In this document: piece by piece, positions 1 to 5,812 of the stretch
Layout of the letters: every line of letters starts with the position of its first letter
How positions within the stretch are numbered: position 1 is the first letter of the stretch
Assembly: GCA_902796705.1 (NCBI GenBank)
Contig: CADBQF010000378.1
Span: 1 to 5,812 of the forward strand
Origin: Ruminococcus flavefaciens
GTDB lineage: Bacteria; Bacillota; Clostridia; Oscillospirales; Ruminococcaceae
Direction of reading: 5' to 3'
Length of the DNA: 5,812 nt
Notes under the pieces: model-generated
The model's database searches: none
What the model saw: the letters and a program-made list of their open reading frames with translations, nothing else
Told to the model about the DNA's origin: nothing
Made by a program: the position numbers and the translations under genes

Positions 1-2352
1 GGCGGTGCAACAGGTTCTTCAAAGTCACACACCCTTGAATCCCTCGAATCATGCGGTGCAGAGGTACAGAAGGGTAATCCTCCGGAGGAGAGAAAACTCC
101 AGAGACTCTTCCGCAATCCGGAAGTTACAAAGATGATAAAACGCTGCAACGACTTCGGTGCAGGCGGCGTTTCAGTTGCTATCGGTGAGCTTACAGACGG
201 CCTCGTTATCGACCTCAATGCTGTTCCCAAGAAGTACGACGGACTCGACGGAACTGAGATCGCTATCTCCGAGTCACAGGAGAGAATGGCTGTTGTCATC
301 GCTCCGGAAGATGCAGAAAAGTTCATGGCTGAGGCTAAGAAGGAGAACCTCGAAGCTACTGTCGTTGCCGATGTAGTTGCCGAGCCGAGACTCCGCATGA
401 ACTGGAACGGAAATACTATCGTTGACCTTTCAAGAGAGTTCCTCAACTCAAACGGAGCTCCCAAGTATACTGATATAGAGATAGAAGAACCCGATACCTC
501 AAAGCACGACGAGCTTACTGATGATGCAGAGTCATGGACTTCGCTCATGGGCAATCTCAATGTATGCTCACAGAAGGGACTCATCGAGAAATTCGACTCC
601 ACTATCGGTGCAGGAACAGTCCTCATGCCTTTCGGCGGTGCATATCAGATGTCACCTTCACAGGCAATGGCTGCAAAGATACCGGTACTCAAAGGCGAGA
701 CAAATACCTGCTCGCTCATGGGCTGGGGATTTGATCCGGATATATCAGAGAAAAGCCCGTATCACGGAGCTATGCTCGCTGTAATAGAATCTATCGCCAA
801 GGTAGTCGCTGCCGGCGGTTCATACAAGAAGTGCTGGCTCACTTTCCAGGAATACTTCGAGAGAACACAGAACGATCCCAAGCGTTGGGGCAAGCCTATG
901 GCAGCACTTCTCGGTGCATTCAAGGCACAGCTCGAACTCGGCTGCGGTTCTATCGGCGGAAAGGACTCTATGTCCGGTACATTCGAGAGCATAGACGTAC
1001 CTCCGACGCTCGTATCATTTGCCGTATCAGTCGCACAGGCTGACAAGATCATCTCAACTGAATTCAAGGAAGCAGGAAGCAGCGTCATCATGGTCGCTCC
1101 CGAATATTTCGATAACGGTCTGCCGAACTTCGACAGCGTAAAGGCCTGCTTCGACAAGGTAGAGAGAATGATCGCTGAGGGCAGAGTGAAGTCTGTATGG
1201 ACTGTCGGTCACGGCGGCGTGGCTGAGGGTATCGCCAAGATGTGCTTCGGCAACAGGCTCGGCTTCACATTCAAAACACAGCTCACAGCAAAGCAGCTCT
1301 TCAAGTCATGCAGCGGTGCATTCATCATCGAACTCAACGGCGATGCTGATAAATACGAACTCGTTATCGGTAATACTATCTCCGATTACAAGATTTCCAC
1401 AAAGGATTATACTATCAGCCTTGACCACCTCCAGAGAGTATGGGAAGGCAAGCTCGAACCTGTATTCCCGTGCAGGATAAAGACAACTACAGCAACTCCG
1501 GAGAAGTATTCATACGAGAATACAGAAAAGCGTTCTGCTTCCATAAAGGCTGCCAAGCCGAAGGTGCTTATCCCTGTATTCCCCGGAACTAACTGCGAAT
1601 ACGATACAGCAAGAGCCTTTGAAAAGGCAGGTGCAGAGACAGAGGTCGTTGTTATCAGGAACATCGCTGCCGGCGATATCGAGGATTCGGTAGATTACTT
1701 CGAGAAGGCTGTCAAGCAGTCACAGATAATCATGATCCCCGGCGGATTCTCAGGCGGTGACGAGCCGGAGGGAAGCGGAAAGTTCATCACAGCATTCTTC
1801 CGCAATCCTAAGATCAAGGACGCAGTTCACGAGCTCCTCAAGAACCGTGACGGACTCATGCTCGGTATATGCAACGGCTTCCAGGCACTCATCAAGCTCG
1901 GACTCGTGCCTTTCGGTGAGATAGTCGATATGACAGACGAGTCCCCGACACTTACATTCAATACGATCGCACGCCACCAGTCGATGATGGTAAATACAAG
2001 GATCGCATCGAATAAGTCGCCGTGGCTGTACGGCTGTTCTGTAGGAGATATCCACTCTGTAGCTATATCACACGGTGAGGGACGCTTCGTAGCTCCTGAG
2101 AGCCTTATCCAGCGTCTTGCAAAGAACGGTCAGATCGCTACACAGTATGTGGATATGAACGGCAATCCGACTATGGATATACGCTATAACCCGAATACTT
2201 CTATCGAAGCTATCGAGGGAATCACTTCTCCTGACGGACGTGTTCTCGGTAAAATGGGACACTCCGAGCGTAAGGGCAGCTATATCTGCAAGAACGTTCC
2301 CGGAGACAAGGATCAGCACATCTTCGAGAGCGGCGTAGCTTACTTCAAGTAA
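1..2352 (+). CDS. purL: Phosphoribosylformylglycinamidine synthase, single-chain clostridial type (5' end missing)
   Basis: Cytoplasmic purine synthesis enzyme that converts FGAR, glutamine and ATP to FGAM. The frame is open from base 1, so the first in-frame ATG (133) is internal; conserved synthase sequence precedes it. The window holds 783 codons. Family members of this one-chain type are about 1,240 residues, so roughly 450 are missing upstream. Numbering from base 1, the synthase part shows NDFGAGGVS just after residue 48, SQERM at 92-96, CGSIGGKDSM at 315-324 and GHGG at 403-406. A class I glutamine amidotransferase domain follows from about residue 519, opening with FPGTNCEYD. Its expected triad is Cys624 in GICNGFQ, then His754 and Glu756 in GHSER. 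The Cys-His distance of 130 resembles the E. coli enzyme. The C-terminus (NVPGDKDQHIFESGVAYFK) is typical of the clostridial/streptococcal form, which carries the PurQ domain fused rather than separate. No frameshift or lost key residue is visible. A strong hairpin follows 8 bases after the stop, so purL is probably the last gene of its transcript. Confidence 0.96.
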   Translation, partial: GGATGSSKSHTLESLESCGAEVQKGNPPEERKLQRLFRNPEVTKMIKRCNDFGAGGVSVAIGELTDGLVIDLNAVPKKYDGLDGTEIAISESQERMAVVIAPEDAEKFMAEAKKENLEATVVADVVAEPRLRMNWNGNTIVDLSREFLNSNGAPKYTDIEIEEPDTSKHDELTDDAESWTSLMGNLNVCSQKGLIEKFDSTIGAGTVLMPFGGAYQMSPSQAMAAKIPVLKGETNTCSLMGWGFDPDISEKSPYHGAMLAVIESIAKVVAAGGSYKKCWLTFQEYFERTQNDPKRWGKPMAALLGAFKAQLELGCGSIGGKDSMSGTFESIDVPPTLVSFAVSVAQADKIISTEFKEAGSSVIMVAPEYFDNGLPNFDSVKACFDKVERMIAEGRVKSVWTVGHGGVAEGIAKMCFGNRLGFTFKTQLTAKQLFKSCSGAFIIELNGDADKYELVIGNTISDYKISTKDYTISLDHLQRVWEGKLEPVFPCRIKTTTATPEKYSYENTEKRSASIKAAKPKVLIPVFPGTNCEYDTARAFEKAGAETEVVVIRNIAAGDIEDSVDYFEKAVKQSQIIMIPGGFSGGDEPEGSGKFITAFFRNPKIKDAVHELLKNRDGLMLGICNGFQALIKLGLVPFGEIVDMTDESPTLTFNTIARHQSMMVNTRIASNKSPWLYGCSVGDIHSVAISHGEGRFVAPESLIQRLAKNGQIATQYVDMNGNPTMDIRYNPNTSIEAIEGITSPDGRVLGKMGHSERKGSYICKNVPGDKDQHIFESGVAYFK

Positions 2353-2360
2353 TATATAAT

Positions 2361-2442
2361 AAATTTTCCCCTGACGGGACACTCACGATTAGATAATCGC
2401 AGACGGCAATACCTGCCTGAGTGTCCTGTCAGGGGAAATTTT
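2361..2442 (+). terminator. Long branched inverted repeat after purL, probable transcription terminator
   Basis: Arms 2361-2385 and 2418-2442 are near-perfect reverse complements. Bases 2365-2385 pair continuously with 2418-2438 (21 bp, including one G-T wobble at 2376/2427). A T-T mismatch (2364/2439) and three A-T pairs close the base. The 32-base loop contains two further hairpins, CGATT/AATCG (2386-2390 with 2395-2399) and GGCA/TGCC (2405-2408 with 2414-2417), so the RNA would form a three-way junction. The 3' arm ends in TTTT and the 5' arm starts with AAA, as in a (possibly bidirectional) intrinsic terminator. Its place between the purL stop and the next promoter fits that role. The stem is longer and more branched than a usual terminator and the T run is short, so it may instead be a dispersed palindromic repeat or a processed RNA element. 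No target-site duplication is seen. Confidence 0.6.
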
Positions 2443-2451
2443 CCTGCGTGC

Positions 2452-2480
2452 TTGCTATTTCCATGAATGTGTGGTATAAT
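2452..2480 (+). promoter_or_regulatory. Sigma-A type promoter with extended -10, driving the peptidase operon
   Basis: The -35 box is TTGCTA (2452-2457, four of six consensus bases). The -10 box is a perfect TATAAT (2475-2480), with 17 bases between them. TGG directly before the -10 gives the TGnTATAAT extended form. Transcription should begin near 2485-2489, giving a leader of about 25-30 bases before the start codon at 2515. The -35 lies 9 bases beyond the upstream hairpin, so the two elements do not overlap. No operator-like palindrome was seen over the promoter. It is inferred to drive the two M42 genes, the GNAT gene and the PLP enzyme gene. Confidence 0.85.
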
Positions 2481-2500
2481 AAAGATTGATTTGCAGTATG

Positions 2501-2507
2501 AAAGGAG
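2501..2507 (+). promoter_or_regulatory. Ribosome binding site that fixes the first M42 start at 2515
   Basis: AAAGGAG lies 7 bases before ATG 2515. The same frame also has ATG at 2509, only 1 base from this site, and at 2467. Base 2467 lies upstream of, and overlaps, the -10 region, so it could not be on the transcript from the promoter seen here. The spacing therefore selects 2515. Confidence 0.85.
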
Positions 2508-2514
2508 AATGGAT

Positions 2515-3525
2515 ATGGACCTCAAAGAAGTGATAACCGCCCTCTCGGAGACAGCCGGAGCTTCCGGAAGCGAGAATGATGCGGCAGGGCTCGCTCTTTC
2601 ATATCTTAAAAAGTATTGTCCTGATGCAGCCATAACGGACGGCTGTGTCATCGGAAATTTCGGAACACACAGGGACGGACTTCCTCTGCTCGTCCTCGAT
2701 GCACATATAGACCAGGTAGGATTTATCGTTACAGCCGTTACAGATGACGGATTCATCAAGATATCGAATCTCGGCGGTATCGACAGAAGACTTCTTCCGG
2801 CACAGCCTGTATGCGTACACGGAAAGAGGAATATCAAAGGCGTTATCTGCACGCTCCCTCCGCATCTGACAGGAGGCGAGAGCGGCGTGCTTGCAATGGA
2901 AGATGCCGCAGTCGATACAGGCCTGACTGCTGACGAGTTAAGGGAGACAGTTTCGCCCGGAGACAGCATCACATTCGATGTAAAGTGCCGCCAGCTTGCA
3001 GGAAGCCGCATCACAGGCGGAGCAATGGACGACAGGAGCGGCGTGGCTGCGATACTCTACGCTCTTGAACTCCTCGGAGATGCACCGCTTAAATACAACG
3101 TCACAGCCGTTTTCTCCACACAGGAAGAACTCGGTAAACGTGGTGCGAAGATAAGTGCTTTCCGCATAGATCCGGATATTGCACTTGCTGTAGATGTGAG
3201 CTTTGCATATTCTAACGGAGAAAATCCCGAAAAATGCGGCTATCTCGGAAAAGGCCCGATGATAGGCATTTCTCCCTCGCTTTCAAGGGAGATATCCGAC
3301 AGCCTTTTTGATACGGCAAAGAATAATTCTATCCCTTATCAGACAGAAGTGATGAACGGGCTTACTTCTACCAATGCCGACAGATATTCAGTAAACAGAT
3401 GCGGTGCAAAGACCTGTACCGTTTCGATACCTCTCAGGAATATGCACACTCCCGTTGAGGTCATAGATATAAAGGACGTTGAACTCACCGGCGAGCTTAT
3501 CGCCGCATTCATCAGGGAGGTGTGA
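2515..3525 (+). CDS. M42-family metallopeptidase (divergent glutamyl aminopeptidase/endoglucanase-like member)
   Basis: Predicted 336-residue cytoplasmic two-metal peptidase of the M42 (TET aminopeptidase / 'cellulase M') family, close to usual length. No signal peptide is visible. By family pattern, the metal and catalytic residues are His64 and Asp66 in DAHIDQVGF, Asp172 in GGAMDDRSG, Glu204-Glu205 in STQEELG, Asp227 in ALAVDVS and His311 in NMHTPVEV. Residues of about 70-160 should form the inserted beta-barrel domain that shapes the tetrahedral oligomer. The catalytic set is complete, so activity is expected, probably removal of N-terminal residues from short peptides. Two places differ from common members: GGAMDDR replaces the usual K-A-(I/L/M)-DD/DN-R, and the GG(T/N)DAG segment is replaced by STNADRYS at 285-292. 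This suggests a changed substrate pocket. It is the first gene of the operon and the second M42 gene begins 2 bases after its stop. The family is firm; the substrate is not known. Confidence 0.93.
   Translation: MDLKEVITALSETAGASGSENDAAGLALSYLKKYCPDAAITDGCVIGNFGTHRDGLPLLVLDAHIDQVGFIVTAVTDDGFIKISNLGGIDRRLLPAQPVCVHGKRNIKGVICTLPPHLTGGESGVLAMEDAAVDTGLTADELRETVSPGDSITFDVKCRQLAGSRITGGAMDDRSGVAAILYALELLGDAPLKYNVTAVFSTQEELGKRGAKISAFRIDPDIALAVDVSFAYSNGENPEKCGYLGKGPMIGISPSLSREISDSLFDTAKNNSIPYQTEVMNGLTSTNADRYSVNRCGAKTCTVSIPLRNMHTPVEVIDIKDVELTGELIAAFIREV
3515..3520 (+). promoter_or_regulatory. Ribosome binding site for the second M42 gene, inside the end of the first
   Basis: GGGAGG lies in the last codons of the upstream gene and 7 bases before ATG 3528. 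The in-frame GTG at 3522 is only 1 base from it, so ATG 3528 is the better start. Ribosomes ending at 3525 would sit directly over this start, which implies translational coupling. Confidence 0.8.
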
Positions 3526-3527
3526 AC

Positions 3528-4547
3528 ATGATCGGACTTCTTGAAGAACTCTGCATGAAGGACGGCATTTCAGGCGACGAAAGTGCTGTAAGGGAATTTA
3601 TCATCGAAAAAGTAAAGGACGTATGCGAATACCGCATCGACAATCTCGGAAGCCTCATATGCTTTGTAAAGGGAAAAAAGACTCCGGAGAAAAGGCTCAT
3701 GATCGCCGCTCATATGGACGAGGTGGGATTCATCGTGACAGCTATCCGCCCGGACGGTACGCTCTCTTTTGACATGGTAGGCGGAGTTGATCCCTCTGTT
3801 GCTATAGGCAGACAGGTGAGAGTCGGAAAAAAACGCATCAGCGGAGTCATCGGTTCTGTAGCCGTACATAATCTCTCAAAGGAACAGCGTGAGAAGCCGC
3901 CTGTATTCAGCGGACTTTCCATAGATATCGGAGCTGAGGACAAGAAAGATGCCGAAAAATATGTCTCCCCCGGAGACTGCGTATATTTCGATCATGAGTT
4001 CACCAGACTCGGAGAACACCGCATCAGGTCAAAGGCGATAGACGACCGTGCAGGCTGTGCGATGATGATACGTCTTATGCACAGGGAACATGAATATGAT
4101 ACATACTATGTATTCAACGTTCAGGAGGAGATAGGTCTGAGAGGTTCGGGTGCATCGGCTTTCAGCGTTGAACCTGACTTTGCGATAGTTCTCGAAGCAA
4201 CGACTGCGGCCGATATCGACGGAGTTTCCGGCGAGAAGAAAGTATGCTGCCTCGGCGGAGGTGCAGTCGTTTCATTCATGGACAGAAGAACTATCTACGA
4301 CAAGGAACTCTACAGCCTTGCATTTGATACAGCCTCACAGCTTTCTCTGCCGTGCCAGACAAAGACTATGGTAGCAGGCGGAAACGATGCAGGTGCTATA
4401 CATATAAGCCGTGGCGGAGTCAGAACTATCGCCGTTTCGATACCGTGCAGATATCTCCATTCTGCGGCTTCCGTTGCAGATACGGAGGATATAGAGAATA
4501 CTTACAGGCTTGTTGAAAAACTTTCCGAGAGGATATTTGACATATGA
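3528..4547 (+). CDS. M42-family metallopeptidase (canonical aminopeptidase-type member)
   Basis: Predicted 339-residue cytoplasmic two-metal aminopeptidase, a diverged paralogue of the gene just upstream and of almost the same length. Family-expected ligands and catalytic residues are all visible: His62 and Asp64 in AAHMDEVGF, Asp172 in SKAIDDRAG, Glu200-Glu201 in NVQEEIGLRG, Glu223 in IVLEATTAAD and His311 in RYLHS. It keeps the usual SKAIDDR and GGNDAGAIH (284-292) segments, so it is the more typical of the pair. One small departure is YLHSAAS where YIHSP is usual. The metal ligand at 223 is Glu rather than the Asp of its partner, which is a known alternative in the family. Start choice follows the GGGAGG site 7 bases upstream. 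It begins 2 bases after the first M42 gene and its stop overlaps the GNAT start (ATGA). Family assignment is secure; peptide specificity cannot be read. Confidence 0.94.
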   Translation: MIGLLEELCMKDGISGDESAVREFIIEKVKDVCEYRIDNLGSLICFVKGKKTPEKRLMIAAHMDEVGFIVTAIRPDGTLSFDMVGGVDPSVAIGRQVRVGKKRISGVIGSVAVHNLSKEQREKPPVFSGLSIDIGAEDKKDAEKYVSPGDCVYFDHEFTRLGEHRIRSKAIDDRAGCAMMIRLMHREHEYDTYYVFNVQEEIGLRGSGASAFSVEPDFAIVLEATTAADIDGVSGEKKVCCLGGGAVVSFMDRRTIYDKELYSLAFDTASQLSLPCQTKTMVAGGNDAGAIHISRGGVRTIAVSIPCRYLHSAASVADTEDIENTYRLVEKLSERIFDI

Positions 4548-5344
4548 TAAAACTTATCGAGAGAGAACATGAACTCGACCGTGAACTCCTCCTGAAGACG
4601 CTCTCCGGCAGGAAGATGCTCGCCTATATCAGAGCATACGGCACGGGATATGATTTCTGCCGCTTCTACAAGATAGAGGACGAGAACGGAAAAGGCTTCA
4701 TGTTCATCATAAATTCAACGCTGATAATATGCGGCGACGGATATCTTGAAGCTTCTGAGGAGATAGACCTTTTCGTCAGCATGAACCTGCCGTTCAGGAT
4801 AGAGGGCGACCAGAAGATACTCAAAGGCATAAAGATCCCTGACAGATACCAGCAGCTCAACCGTACAGTTTTTGAACTCATACCGGACGGTTCTTCTCCG
4901 GAGAATATGGAGGAGTGCGTCGATCTTGATCCGAGGCTTCCCGACGTTTACAGGATACTCAGCGAGGGATTCCCGAATATAGCTGATTTCTCGCTGTGGT
5001 ATACAGATACGTCCCACAGATGCCGTCACGGTATAAGCAGGGTGTTCACATACAAGAACTCGACGACAGCTTCGGCTGTATTCGATATAGATAACGTCGT
5101 TCTCATCGGACAGGTGGCAACAACAGCCGCCGCAAGGGGCAGGGGATATGCAAGGGAATTCCTCAAATGGCTCGCTAAATTTTTCAACGGGCTTGGAAAG
5201 AGAGCCTATCTGCTCGCACTCGATGTCCGTGTGAGCTTCTACCGTGAGATAGGCTTCCGTGAGACAGAACATGAGATCGTCCTTGAAAGGATCGACGTTG
5301 AGAAAGAAAGTGCATTGAAAGGAAAACTCGAAGATGAACAGTAA
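4544..5344 (+). CDS. GNAT-family N-acetyltransferase with long N-terminal region
   Basis: A 266-residue cytoplasmic protein. The C-terminal third is a GNAT fold: an acetyl-CoA pyrophosphate loop at about 190-203 (QVATT, then ARGRGYA with Arg198-Gly199-Arg200-Gly201-Tyr202-Ala203), a helix to about 216, a beta strand (AYLLALDV) and the late motif VSFYREIGFRE at 230-240. These indicate acetyl-CoA-dependent transfer to an amine. Residues 1 to about 130 match no motif I recognise; they may be a second, degenerate GNAT-like half. The middle segment (about 145-170, with LWYTDTSHRCRHGIS) may contribute to the acceptor site. The tail after residue 250 is charged and probably flexible. Its ATG overlaps the preceding stop in ATGA, with AGAGGA (4528-4533) 10 bases upstream, and its 3' end overlaps the next start by 11 bases, so it is expressed with its neighbours. 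The acceptor substrate is unknown; an amino acid, a peptide or a protein N-terminus are all possible. Confidence 0.85.
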   Translation: MIKLIEREHELDRELLLKTLSGRKMLAYIRAYGTGYDFCRFYKIEDENGKGFMFIINSTLIICGDGYLEASEEIDLFVSMNLPFRIEGDQKILKGIKIPDRYQQLNRTVFELIPDGSSPENMEECVDLDPRLPDVYRILSEGFPNIADFSLWYTDTSHRCRHGISRVFTYKNSTTASAVFDIDNVVLIGQVATTAAARGRGYAREFLKWLAKFFNGLGKRAYLLALDVRVSFYREIGFRETEHEIVLERIDVEKESALKGKLEDEQ

Positions 5345-5812
5345 TATAAAAGAACTCTACGGTTTTGACGACCGTCTTTTCGCTCTCGCTCAGCAGGCAG
5401 AGGAGAACTGTGCCGGAGCATTCGCTTCTATAGAAGCTGTTGCTGAATATAATGGTGCTAAGGTGCTTAAAGCTTTTGCTGACAACAAGGTGAGCGAACC
5501 CTGCTTCTACGGCTCGACAGGATACGGTTACGGAGATATGGGCAGGGAAGTGATAGACAAGGTCTTTGCACAGGCACTCGGCACAGAGGACGCTCTTGTG
5601 AGACATAACTTCGTATCGGGAACTCACGCTCTTTCTGTAGCACTTTTCGGAGTCCTCAGAACAGGCGACAAGATAGTTTCAATAACAGGCAAGCCGTATG
5701 ATACGCTTGAAGAAGTCATCGGACTCTCAGGCACTAAGGGAAACGGCTCTCTCATGGATTACGGCGTTGAATACGGACAGGTAGACCTCAGAGCTGACGG
5801 CACACCTGACTA
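5334..5812 (+). CDS. Methionine gamma-lyase-like PLP enzyme, 'aluminium resistance' family (3' end missing)
   Basis: The first 159 codons of a protein normally about 420 residues long; the frame is open to the window edge. It resembles the aluminium-resistance/YnbB family, a branch of the Cys/Met-metabolism PLP enzymes annotated as methionine gamma-lyase-like or cysteine-desulfhydrase-like. Recognisable landmarks are KVLKAF (43-48), GSTGYGYGDMGRE (60-72), EDALVR (85-90), SGTHALS (95-101, expected cofactor phosphate region), ALFGVLR (103-109) and ITGKPYDTLEEVIG (117-130). The PLP-binding lysine should lie beyond the window and cannot be checked. The start ATG lies inside the end of the GNAT gene (11-base overlap, different frame), with AAAGGA (5318-5323) 10 bases upstream. 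This is the fourth gene of the operon. The real reaction of this family is poorly settled; carbon-sulfur lyase activity is an inference from the fold. Confidence 0.9.
   Translation, partial: MNSNIKELYGFDDRLFALAQQAEENCAGAFASIEAVAEYNGAKVLKAFADNKVSEPCFYGSTGYGYGDMGREVIDKVFAQALGTEDALVRHNFVSGTHALSVALFGVLRTGDKIVSITGKPYDTLEEVIGLSGTKGNGSLMDYGVEYGQVDLRADGTPD

Noticed and set aside
133..135. ATG as the start of purL
   Set aside because: Conserved synthase sequence continues upstream in the same frame to base 1, so this methionine is internal.
2355..2360. TATAAT just after the purL stop, as a promoter for a small hairpin RNA
   Set aside because: No acceptable -35 box about 17 bases upstream (around 2332-2337); chance match in an A/T-rich stretch.
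2361..2442. Miniature inverted-repeat transposon
   Set aside because: The flanks (ATATAATA and CCTGCGTG) show no target-site duplication, and one copy in the window cannot show mobility.
2467..2511. Upstream ATG starts (2467, 2509) for the first M42 gene
   Set aside because: 2467 lies upstream of the -10 box and 2509 is 1 base from the ribosome binding site. ATG 2515 has proper spacing.
2481..2514. Riboswitch or T-box in the operon leader
   Set aside because: The leader is only about 25-30 bases with no T-box sequence or room for an aptamer.
2340..3014. A 224-codon open frame on the - strand covering the intergenic gap and the first M42 gene
   Set aside because: It lies antisense to a clear conserved gene, runs through the strong inverted repeat, and its translation has no recognisable motif. 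It is an open-frame shadow of the codon bias.
3522..3524. GTG start for the second M42 gene
   Set aside because: It is too close to the GGGAGG site, whereas ATG 3528 has 7-base spacing.
4715..5272. A 185-codon open frame on the - strand inside the GNAT gene
   Set aside because: It is antisense to a gene with clear GNAT motifs, and I see no family motif in its translation.

Overview
The window looks like chromosomal DNA of a Firmicute of the Clostridia, most likely a Ruminococcus-type gut or rumen bacterium. This is inferred from four things: the single-chain clostridial type of PurL, the paired M42 peptidases, the start of a Firmicute-type 'aluminium resistance' (methionine gamma-lyase-like) enzyme, and codon use rich in CTC, ATA and AAG with balanced base composition. 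All genes lie on the + strand and are densely packed. I see no mobile genes, CRISPR array, tRNA or rRNA.

Region 1 (1-2352) is the C-terminal two thirds of purL, the large phosphoribosylformylglycinamidine synthase of purine synthesis. Its glutaminase domain is complete, and the gene runs in from the left edge. Region 2 (2353-2514) is the only real intergenic gap. It holds an 82-base inverted repeat (2361-2442) with a 21-bp continuous stem and two small hairpins in its loop, which probably ends purL transcription. A strong extended -10 promoter (2452-2480) follows, then a near-ideal ribosome binding site.

Region 3 (2515-5812) reads as one operon of at least four genes: two different M42-family metallopeptidases, a GNAT-family acetyltransferase, and the N-terminal part of a PLP-dependent methionine gamma-lyase-like protein cut by the right edge. 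Junctions are 2 bases apart, a 4-base ATGA overlap and an 11-base overlap, so translational coupling is likely. A reasonable inference is peptide trimming and amino acid turnover: cytoplasmic aminopeptidases release amino acids, and a PLP enzyme of the Cys/Met metabolism fold acts downstream. The GNAT substrate is unknown.

Most of the window is ordinary housekeeping or metabolic sequence. The points worth a second look are the branched inverted repeat, the unequal M42 pair, and the GNAT protein with a large unassigned N-terminal half coupled to the PLP enzyme.
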